A stretch of 64,000 nucleotides of DNA from Chelonoidis abingdonii. Taxonomy: Eukaryota > Chordata > Testudines > Testudinidae. The position numbers and the translations under genes were made by a program. Location: contig NC_133770.1 in NCBI RefSeq assembly GCF_003597395.2, positions 96,280,012-96,344,011 of the forward strand, written 5' to 3'. The notes under the pieces were generated by a model. It was not told the origin of the DNA. It ran no database searches and saw only the letters and a list, made by a program, of their open reading frames with translations. Shown here in pieces: positions 24,201 to 36,200 of the stretch (the stretch's first letter is position 1; each line of letters opens with the position of its first letter).

Positions 24201-27200
24201 GCAAATTAAAGGGCCCGGGTCTCCGGACACCACAGAGCTCCTGGCCCTTTAAATCCCCACCGCAGCTCCGGTTGCCAGAGCTGCGGGCGGGATTTAAAGA
24301 GCTCTGAGCTGCCCGCAGCCACGGGAGCTCTGAGCCCTTTAAATCCCAGCCCCAGCCTGGCCGCCGAAGCCGCGGGCAGGATTCAAAGGGCTCTGGGCTG
24401 CCCATAGCCGCGGGAGCTCTGAGCCCTTTAAATCCAGCCCCAGCCGAGCCGCTGAAGCCGCAGGCAGGATTTAAAGGGCTCTGGGCTGCCCGCAGCCACA
24501 GGAGCTCTGAGCCCTTTAAATCTGGCCCCAGCCCAGCTGCCAGAGCCGCAGGCGAGATTCAAAGGGCTCTGGGCTGCCCGCATCTGTGGAGAGCCCAGAG
24601 CCCTTTAAATCCCCGCCACGGAAGTCGGTGCGGTTCGGCACGGTGTACTGGCTCTTGCTGGTACGCCGGACCGGACCGGACCAGCTTTCTTTCACCTCTG
24701 AACATAGCAGAATTTTTTGGAAGTTTTCATGTTCTTCTGTCGCTAACTTTGAGCACTCAGCAGCTAACCTTTAGTGATCTGCCACACACCATCGTTGCAT
24801 CTCTCCTTGCTAGTCAATAAAGACCCTCTACCATTCCTTCCATAACAACTTTCCCAAGATTATTTCCATCACTGTGCCTAATGTGACCAAGGTACATAAG
24901 TTTACATCTCTTGATTTCTGATATCAGGGTCTGCTTCTCTTCACTGATATTTCTAACATGGACAAAAGGCAAATGCCTAAAAGATGTACAAGAATCTTCA
25001 TCAGCACTACATTTCCAAAACTTCAGTTCTCTTCTTGTCAGCGATATTATCACCCCACCATTCACATCCATAAACCGCTATGGAAAAAAATAAGCTTTTC
25101 ACCAGCTGCATCTTTGTACATTTCAAGATGCCACAGTTTTTCACAAAGGAGGCCATAGCTGAGTGAGTTATCCCTAGTTTTTCTTCCAGTTTCACTGGAA
25201 CAACCTCCTTGGTTGGATATATATGATCCTAAATAATTAAACTCATCTGGTGCCTCTACAACTTGTCTGTTAATTGTGATGCCCCCTTGCATCCTGGTTT
25301 TATTAGCTGTGTTTAACATTCATGCATTTTGTTTTAATTATATGCAGGAATAATCTGTATTCCTCATTAGTTGTTTTTGCAGACCCATATTTTCCACTGC
25401 GTTGGTGGATGTAGCAAAGAGTATTGTGTCATCACGAGATCTGAGGTTGATTCAGAGAGGTCCATGAATGCAAATGCTAGCTCTTCCACTTTGCTAAAAC
25501 CTTCCAAGGCTTGTCTCATAATAAATTCTATTCATACATTAACGAGGCTTGGGGATAAACTATACCCTGCCCAGTGGAAAACCACTCACTGTTGCCTACC
25601 ACTGTTTGCGCCGTAGTCTATTGGTGGTGGTAGAGACCCGTAGTTAGCTCAACAAGATGCTTTGGAATCCTCATGTCTGCTAATATCTTCCAAAAGATAG
25701 TCATGTCAGACCATATCAAAAGCTTTTGAGTCATCAGTGAAGAACATGATCTATGAGTGATGGTACTCTATGCATTTTTCAATGATGTGATGGATGTTCA
25801 TGATCTGGTTACTTGTGCTTCTTTGAAACCAGCTTGTTGGAGTGATAGTTCTGCTTCTATCCTTCCATTCATGTGATCTTCGATTATGTAGAGTAGAACT
25901 TTGCTTGTGTGCTATGTCAGGGAGATGATATGATAGTTACTATACTCTGTTATGTTTCCCTTATTTGGTAAAGACAGAAAGATACCTTACATTTAGTCCT
26001 CCGGCCAATTTCTAGTCATACGTACATCATTATAAGTTTTCCACATAAGATCAGTACCACATTTGCCAATTGTTTTAACAATTCTTCAGGCATGTTATCT
26101 ACCTCTGGTGCTTTCACAGTCTTCATTTTCATAATAGTATGCACCACTTCCTCCTGTACGATTGATGGTTCTGGCTCCGCCTTTGTACCCTTTTCTGTCA
26201 TCCTGTATTATGCGTCTCTCTGCTGAGACTACATATTGACACATTAATCTCTCCACCTACGTTTAATATCATCACCATCAGTGAGGACTCTGCTATCATC
26301 ATCTTTTATAATATATGATCCTGGGGAAACCCTTTTGATAAGAAGTCTAACCACTGTGAACATACCATTTATGTTATTACTCTTTGTAATTCTATTGCTG
26401 TTTATATGCATGGAAGTCACCTGAAAGTATGACACAGAACCATATTGACTATGTCATGATATAGCAATGCTGGAGATCAAGTGTGTAATGGTCAGAGACT
26501 TTCCCAAGTGCCAACTGTGGGTCAGACCATCAGCTCTTAACCTCAAACATAAAATTAAAACTTAAAAAAGGAAATCTATTTACCTCTAAATGGTGTTATG
26601 CAAGTATCTTTCCTCTGCAGATTCTTACTTACCTGCCCTCTTTCCTGGTTTTTTCAGAGTCTTTTCCCTTACAGATAACAGAATGAAACAGAGCCCTTTA
26701 TAATCTTGTTTTGAATGTTGAACTCCATAAGCATTTATAGTTGTAAATGATTCCAGGATTTGCAATACTGAGATATGTGAGTCTGCTGAGGCAGATCTGT
26801 ATGTGCAGGGAGAATTCCACATAGATAAGTAGCTTTCCTTTCTCTTAATGGATCTACTTCATATATATATATACACTCACCTTTCCTTATCTCTGCTTTC
26901 AAAGTTGTAGTATTAAAGTCTGAGCAGTTGGGAAGAGGAATTGCATCTCAGGGTATGTCTACACTATGGGATTATTCCGATTGTACAGAAACCAGTATTT
27001 GGAAACAGCTTATATAAAGTTGAGTGCCCGCGGCCACACTAAGCACATTAATTCGGCGGTGTGCGTCCGTGTACCAAGGCTAGCGTTGATTTCCGGAGCG
27101 TTGCACTGTGGTAGCTATCCCAAAGCTATCCCATAGTTCCTGCAGTTTCTCGCCCATTGGAATTCTGAGTGAGATCCCAATGCATGATGGGGCAAAAACA

Positions 27201-30200
27201 GTGTCGCAGGTGATTCTTGGGAAATGTCGTCACTCAAATCTTCTCCATGAAAGCAACGGCAGACAATCATTTCGCGCCCTTTTCCTGGATTGCCCTGGCA
27301 GACGCCAAGCAATGGCAAACTATGGAGCCGCGTTTAGCCTTTTTTCACTCTACAAAGTGTACTGGAGGCTGCTGACAGACGTGGTACTGGCAGTGTAACA
27401 CAGCAGCATTCATTGCCTTGCAAGGTAGCAGAGATGGTTACCAGCCCTATTGCACCGTCTGCTGCTTTGGAATTGGCATGACGTTACCAGTCATTTTGTA
27501 CCATCTGCGCTGTCATGGGTGCTCTGATTGGCCTCGCTGAGGTCGGCTGGGGGCGCATGGACAAAAATGGGAATGATTCTCCAGGTCATTCCCTTCCTTA
27601 TGTTTTGTCTAAAAATAGTGTCAGTCCTGCCTAGAATATGGGGCAAGCCTACTAAAAAAACACAGAGCACCGCCTCTCTGGGTCAGAGCCCCAGACATCC
27701 CACAGAAATGATGAGCTGCATGCCATTCTAGGGGGTGCCCCTGCAACAACTCCACCCGTTGCTACCCTCCTCCCACACCCCTCCTGGGCTACCGCGTGTG
27801 ATGAAGTAGTAAAGAATGCATGAATAAGAAACACTGACTTCTTAGTGAAATAAAATGAGGGGGAGGCAGCCTCCAGCTGCTATGATAGTGCAGGCAGGAC
27901 TGAATCTCCATTAGACATTAAAGGGGTGGGGAGAGGAGCACAGCCTCTAGGTGCTATGATATTCCAACCAAGACTGAATCTCCATTAGACATTAAAGGGG
28001 ACGGGGGAAGGAGCACAGCCTCCAGCTGCTATGATATTCCAGCCAGGACTGAATCTCCAGCAGACAAAGCTTAAAGAAGGGAATGACTGGGAGTCATTCC
28101 CATTTTTGCCCAGGTGCCTCCGGCCGATCTCAATGAGGCCAGCCAGGAGTACTCACGGGATGATGAAAATGGTTATCAGTCCTGTTGCACTGTCTGCCAT
28201 CAGGGAGAAGAGGGGAGGGGATGCTGCTGTTCATTGCCCCAGCACCGCATCTACCAGCAGCATCCAGTGGACATACGGTGACATTGAAAAAAGGCGAGAA
28301 ACTATTTTTTTCCCTTTTCTTCCATGGGGGCAGGAGGGGGGTAAATTGACGACATATTCCCTGAACCACCCGCGACAATGTTTTTGACCCTTCAGGCATT
28401 GGGAGCTCAGCCAAGAATGCAAATACTTTTCGGAGATGGCGGGAACTGTGGAATAGCTGGAGTCCTCAGTCCCCCCACCCTCCCTCCCTCCGTGAGCGTC
28501 CATTTGATTCTTTGGCTTTCCGTTACGCTTGTCACGCAGCACTGTGTTGAGTCCCTGCTATGGCCTCTGTCTATCATAGCCTGGAGATTTTTTCAAATGC
28601 TTTGGCATTTTGTCTTCTGGAATGGAGCTCTGATAGAATGGTTTTGTCTCCCCATACAGTGATCAGATCCAGTATCTCCCATACGGTCGATGCTGGAGCT
28701 CTTTTTGGATTTGGGACTGCATCGCCACCCGTGCTGATCAGCGCTCTATGCTGGGCAAATAGGAAGTGAAATTCAAAAGTTCAGGGGGCTTTTCCTGTCT
28801 ACCTGGCCAGTGTATCTGAGTTTAGATTGCTGTCCAGAGCAGTCACAATGGTGCACTGTGGGATAGGGCCTGGAGGCCAATACTGTCAAATTGCGGCCAC
28901 ACTAACCCTAATCCGACATGGCAATACCGATTTCAGCGCTACTCCCTTTGTCGGGGAGGATTACAGATATCGGTATTAAAAACCCTTTATATTGATATTA
29001 AGGGCTTCATTGTGTGGACAGGTGCAGGGTTAATTCGGTTTAATGCTGCTAAATTCGGTATAAACGCGTAGTGTAGACCAGGCCTCTGTGTGTGATTTGT
29101 GTACAGAGGTTTATAATCCACATTTGAACCTCTTTTGTTATTGGTTCCCAGCACCCTACGTTCTGGTAAGCAGAATCCAAAATTAGTAATCTATTAAAAA
29201 GAAGACTATGGAGAGCTCAGGTTGTAAGTACAGACAGTAAATTAGCCTGTGTATATATTTCAGTAAATATATTTATAAATATGCATATGGATTCTTCCTT
29301 TTCCTATAGAAGGAGTCATGTACAGTGTTGCAATTATAAAACCTGATGCCACTGCAGATGGAAGAGTAGAAGAAATTAAACAGAAGGTAAACAACATTTT
29401 TTAAAAACCCCAACCATCATGTTTGGTTAAGTGCCAAGATAGGGAAATGGTAGTATAATTGGATATTAATTTAGGACAAAACTGTACAGTCAGATCTGCT
29501 AATTCTGTAATTATCCTGTAAACCTGACAAACGTAAAATGGTTGTGGCTGGAGCAATATGATTTTCAAGCTGACACTCTTTAACATATTTTATGTTACTA
29601 AAAGAGGTATGTACTGAAGTATACTATGCAGATCATTGATTATCACACAAGTATTCCAACTGAAGCATGATAAGTTACAAGTGATACAACCTCCCAACAG
29701 TTTCTTATTTTTTCTGCATTTGATGGCAGGGGTGAGAGCTAACCATCAATTCTGGGACAGTGCAGATGAGTCACAGAAGATAATTGTACAAGTGTGGAAA
29801 ATATTTTCTTTGCCACAGCAGTATCTTTCAGAATTCTAGACATACAAATAAACCAGCTCAGATTAGCCAGTTCTTTACATATGTGTGTGAATGTCTGCAG
29901 ACATGCATAAGCAAATGCTTATGTGAAAGTAAAGTCACAGGATATACCCTGGTAACAATTTAGATCAGGGGTAGGCAACCTATGGCACAGGTGCCAAAGG
30001 CGGCACGTGAGCTGATTTTCAGTGGCACTCACACTGTCTGGGTCCTGGCCACCGGTCCGAGGGGCTCTGCATTTTAAATTTAATTTTAAATAAAGCTTCA
30101 ACATTTTGAAACCTTATTTACTTACATACAACAATAGTTTAGTTATATATTATAGACTTCTAGAAAGAGACCTTCTAAAAAAGGTTAAAATGTATGACTG

Positions 30201-33200
30201 GCATGCGAAACCTTAAGTTAGAGTGAATAAATGAAGACTCGGCACACCACTTCTAAAAGGTTGCCGACCCCTGATTTAGATGCATGGGCAGACACAACAT
30301 TTGATTAAGGAGACATCATTTTTGCCTCCAGAACATAGTACTGGAGGAATGCTCATTTCAATTCCAGAAATGCTGATTTGTGGACATACACACATGTAGG
30401 GTATACTGTGCAGTGAGTACACATGGTGATATAGATCATATGAATGTATGCCTACTCCATGTATACATATTTCTACCATGCTAGTGGGAATTAAAAAAAA
30501 TAGATACTCATGTTATTTCTGCATACCAAAACCAAAAAGCAAGTACACTATAATAAAAAGTTAATATCTACTTTATAATGGCAGTAGACCAGTCTCTCCT
30601 AGGTATGTACAAATACTTTACAGGTACATGACTGACTGCTGCATAATAAAGATTTCACTGTCGGTCATTAGGAATGATTATGTGCTGCCTTCCCATAGCT
30701 TTGGTTTATTTGCACTACTGAAATCAATAATGGTAAAACGTGTTTTATATATAGTAGAGATTTTCAATAAAATCTGTATATTGAGGTACATAATGTGTAA
30801 CAAAAGGCTTCTTTATTTTAATGGGTGTCACACCTGAACACAGTGCAGTACTTTGAAAAGCTGGAAATTTAGTTGGGCTGAATGAAGAAGTTACTATATT
30901 TGTGAGATTTCATATTACCTCATTTAAGATTCTGCAGAAAAATCAGTCAGTTTTTAGAATCATGGCAAAAATATGTAAACAAACTAATATTGGTGATTTC
31001 CTCTATGTCTCCCTCAAATGCTGCTGAACCTGGTGGCTGCTCTGTAAATGAAGATTACAGAAGCTGGCTTTGGCATTGCGGCAGAAGAGGAGAAGACATT
31101 AACTGAAGAGCAAGTTAGAGATTTCTACAGTGGCAATACAGAACAGGTAAAAAGGCTACACAAATATAGGTGGCTATATTGATAATAATATAATCTATAT
31201 GGCTTGTAAAACATGTATAAAACGTAATTGATTCCAGTTAATTAAAATTCTATATGACAGAGAGAAAATAAAATAAAATCTTCTTTGATTTGGTTTTCCA
31301 GTCCAGCTCCTGTACGATGCCTATGGTTGTTGGTGTTCCAATATTGTATTTAAATAACAATGGAATAACATACAATCCTTGGTACACACTGAAGCAATAG
31401 AGGGCCATTTTCCCTAACACAACCAACTCATCAGCCTACAGTGGAATATTCAGAATAACATAAGGTAAATACTCTAAACAGCAACAGCTATACATATAAT
31501 ATATATATGTATCATTGTTGGGTTTTAGAGTGTTTATTAGTTCAGAGGGGTGTGAACTGTGGGAAATCAGTTATTTCCTTGTTATTCTCAAAGTGTGATT
31601 TTACTCTGAAAAATGAGTGTGTAAAATTCACACTTATTTACACTATGTGTACTTAAACTGTTTCAGAATGTAGAATTCTGTCTATTCTACAGGCCATATA
31701 GAGCCCTCATTTACAACTGTGCAGTCATATTGAAAATGATGAGATTACATAGGTGCAACTGAAGACAGAATCTGAAGACAATAGAGTTGCTGCGGTTTCG
31801 TTGAGAGCAGATTTTGGCCTGTAGAATCTTTATAATGGGGATTTTGAATGAATCAGAAAGAACACAGCTTGACTTTCAGATGCCAGGTTGTGTGTGTAGA
31901 ACTGACAGTTAGATAAAACTTCTTATTATTTGTTGATGGAGCAAATTTACTCTTGAAATCACTGAGATTTTTTTGCAATCACTTTTCAGAGTAGAGACAC
32001 ACTTTATGTATTATATAGTACCAAATATATTTTTCTATTCACTTTCATTTATTTTATATATCTATCATGGAAACTATCATATTCCAACATGCTTTACACC
32101 AAGAGAAGAATAACTTTAGAATTGAGTGTCCTTACAATATGTTCATAAAATCTGAAAGGTAAAATAATATATAGAGGTGAATCAGAATATGAAAAAAAAA
32201 TACACATTAAAAATAGTAAAATACAAATAAATATTCTTGCTTACTATCCTGTTAGTATGAAAGGAGAAATATATTATGTAAGTTAAGGGATGGGAGACGT
32301 TGGCAGGCGAAAGATTCAATCATATGTTAAAGCAAAGAGAAAGGTTTAAAGAAAGATTTGCAGTGAAGTAAATGGGGGGCTTAGCAGGAATGAAGAAAAT
32401 TCCAGCACAGGTGGAAAAGTGACTCCAAGTTATGAAGAAGGAGGTTGCTTCCCATGAATGTATCTCTCTGTGTGGATGAAGGCCAAGACTAAAGAGGAGA
32501 AAAGAACAGACAAGGAAGTAAGTGCCTGAGAATGTTCTGAAAATCAGGAATGTAGTCATAGACTATTTGCCTAATTTCCAGAACTTTAAAAATCATGCCA
32601 GGAAATGCAGTATATTTTGTTGCTTTACATCATGTGGCTCAGTCCAATATACTGTAAGCATCACATTTGATCTTATCTCTGAGTTATTGGTACATTAGGT
32701 TAGGAGAACATGTGGCACACAAGTCGCATGCAGTACTATAATTTCAGTTATCTCAAGATCTTATATTTACTGTAAAGGCTGGGACATATTTTATATTACT
32801 GTTTTCTCACTTGAACTAAGATCTTATAATATATTTCATATAGAATTTTATATGGTGAGTGTAAGAACAATAGTGGGATGGGAGTAAGTTATACAGCACA
32901 TGTATAGTTTGATTTCTGGTGATAAGGTCAAACAGTTCTCTTTGTAGTATACAGGTGAGAAATTGTGTTTTTTAGCCTGATTTTGAAGATTTTGTTACGT
33001 TCATGACTGGTGGACCATCGCATATTCTGATAGTTTCTAAACCAAATGAAGTAACTGATACTATTCCTCAATGGAAAGAACTAAGTAGATCAGATGAGTA
33101 TATACCTGCAGAGCCTCAGCCTGAAAAGCCAAACAGGTAACTAGAAAAATTCAAATGACACTTATGTTTTATGAAGTTACATGAGAAATACTAAAAAATA

Positions 33201-36200
33201 TTGAGAGCCACATTGTCACATGCCCTTATATGCACAGCTTTGCAGATGCAGGGAGTAAGCAAGTCTCTCTAACCATGTGTGGGCCACAGAACCACCGATC
33301 ACAACTACAGTCCCAGCACTTGTGTAAGTGCAGAAACTGTCCCATCAGTGCATTCCTGAGGAAGAAGACAACAATGGGCCATAGATTGCCCCTTCCTCCC
33401 CCAAAATTGCCCCGCAGAGTGGGCTAGGGTGGTGCAACCTGCACAGTCCTATCACTGTCTAATTATATGTACCTGCACTGACTCAATTCAGTCTAATTAC
33501 ATGACCCTGTACTGACATGAATGTAAAGATATTGTTAGAAAGAACCAGTCATTATTCTTTTGTCTCTTTAATTTACAGCTGCAGTAGCCTTCCCTGGATA
33601 AATTTTGTCTGATATGATAATATTAGAGTGATCACATATAGGTGATCCTCACGATTATAAACATGTCACAATAAAAATTTTCTTTTTCAAAGAATTTCTA
33701 TAGTGCTGTGTTTTCAAAGATCATACTTTAGATGTATAAACATGATCCCCTCATCAATCCTTCTTTAGAAACTGTCATTGTCAGTGTTAATTTTGTCCAG
33801 TGAAATGCACAGAGGCTATTCAAAGGTAGACAAATAGAAACATTGCATGACTGAGATTTCTCTTTCAAAGTACTTATGGTATGATACAGCAATTAACTAA
33901 TACTCTGTTAGGAATGGACAGTATCTTCATTCCTTAGAACTGCTGGGTTTTGTTGGAATGCAGAATCACAATCAAAGTAACTGGCATTATAGTCTTATAT
34001 GTTTTACTAAAGTATTAAAATATATTTTTCCAGCAAGTCAATTATTGATACATTTGTGTAAAATAGTAAATGAATATAAAGGATACATTAATTTAGATGT
34101 ATTATTTGTCTCTTATTAGCTTGCAAGAAGTTTTGGAATCCGAGAATATGTTAAATTTATGTGATGTGGAAGACAGTGTAGAAGATGCTAGCAGGCAACT
34201 TGCCTTCTTTTTCCCAGATTTTGGTAAAAAGAAGACCAGCCAAAATGCTGAAAAAACATTGGCCTTAATTAGACCTTCTCTATTAAAGGAAAGACGAAGT
34301 AAGTGATCATAACTACATTTTTCACCTGCAGTACACAAGGAAGGCCTTATATTTTGGATTTCAAAAATCCTGGTATCTTTTAATAAATAATACCTAGTTT
34401 TTATATAGCGCTTTTCTCCAATAAATGTTAAAGTGCTTTGCAAAGTAGGTCAATATAATTATCCCCATTTGGCAGATGGAGAAACTAAGAGAGATGAACT
34501 GATTTGTCCCAGGTCAGCCAGCAGGCCAGTAGTAGAGCCAGGAACAGAATCCAGGCCTCCAGTCCAGTGTTCTACACACTAGACCATGCTGTCTTTAAAT
34601 TATTTTCTGTGCTCAGCATTAAGTTGACAGAACTATATATCAGAAACATACAATTTGTTCATTCTGTTCTGTTTTTACATACTTTTGTGTGAATATCATT
34701 TTATTTCCTAGATCAGTTCTTCAAAAATTGCCTCTATAGATCCCCTTTCTGGGATATAATTGTGGTTTCTAGAAAAATCAATAAGAGAGTCTAATGGCAT
34801 TTAAAACATATTTAAATGAGTAATGCTTTTTGCTGAAAGTTTAGCTAATATCACGGTCTTTGAGTGGTTGAGCATTCTCTGCCAGGTCCAAGGCAGCTTC
34901 TATGGCTAGCTTGAATAATGTCTATTACATAGATTTGAAAGAGTACAACTTTGAGCACTCTTCTTACATTCACATGGCATTACTTTCTTGATTTGACATA
35001 GTTCTCATGCAACTGGGAGAGCAGTTTTGATGTCCTTATATAGGGCCTGATTCTGCCACCTTTGCTCATGTCAAATAGTGCTAACTTGCAAGAATAGTCA
35101 CAGAATGCAGTCATAATTATGTCTTCTGTTAGAACTCCTGAGCCGTCCTTGGTGGGGGCTGTAATGCTCATTAATATTTCAGAATGAGAATCTGTACTGA
35201 CGTTTCTTGAGCGGAAAAAATGGGTACTTGACAGTGAATTATAGTTCCTCAAGTTTATTGACTTGGCAGATCCACAGTCCCAACCCAATTTTTCCCAGTG
35301 TTTTCTGAGTATTTTTGTGATTTTCTGATTGAATGGAGGTCAGCTGGAATGATCAATGCTATAGTATTAACATTTGTATTTCCATCAGCAAACTCATTGA
35401 AACTCCAAGTGACTAACACTCATTTGACTGGATAAAGTTTCTGTAAGTGATATTTGTAACTTACTTATGGACATATTATCTGGGAGTGGTATTTGAGAAT
35501 TAGAAGCCCAATATGAGTGTCTCTCTGATAAGGATGACTTTTAATACTGTAGCAGTGAGGGCCGGCTCCAGGCACCAGCATTCCAAGCAGGTGGTTGGGG
35601 CAGCAATCTGCAAGGGGCGGCAGTCCCTGTGCTTTTGCCTCCAAACAGCATGCCGAATTGCTGCCGCGGATGGCAGGGGCGGTTCTTGTGCCATTAAGCG
35701 GCACGCACGTTTCCTCGGCGTTGTCAATTTGGCGGCAGCTTCTGTGTTCAGCTGTCCACGGAGGCGCAGTTTCTGTCTTCCGGCTGAAGACAGAAGCTGC
35801 TGCCAAATTGCTGCCACTGCGGAAACGCGTGTGCCGCCCTAAAGGCACACGGACTGCAGTCCGCAGCGGCAATTCGGCACATTGCTTGGGGCAGCAAAAA
35901 CAGTAGAGCCAGCCCTGGTAGCAGTGAACAATCATTGTGATCCAGGACAGGTGTACTTTGAGCTACGTTGTGCCCTACCATCTCTGCCATTCACCAAAAT
36001 TTAATAATAATTTAATTTAATAATTGAAGATATACCTATCTCCTAGAACTGGAAGGGACCTTGAAAGGTCATCAAGTCCAGCCCCCTGCCTTCACTAGCA
36101 GGACCAAGTACTGATTTTCGCCCCAGATCCCTCAGTGGCCCCCTCAAGGACTGAACTCACAACCTTGGGTTTAGCAGGCCAGTGCTCAAGCCATTGATCT

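Noticed and set aside
28031..28662. Open frames of about 94-118 codons on both strands
   Set aside because: They lie inside the 2.1-kb TIR element and show no transposase motif.
31290..31400. Possible exon after TTTTCCAG at about 31301
   Set aside because: It does not extend NDK1; exon 8 joins exon 9 directly with continuous domain sequence.
35465..35990. Overlapping frames of up to 156 codons on both strands
   Set aside because: They are contained in a GC-rich hAT MITE with an 8-bp target duplication.
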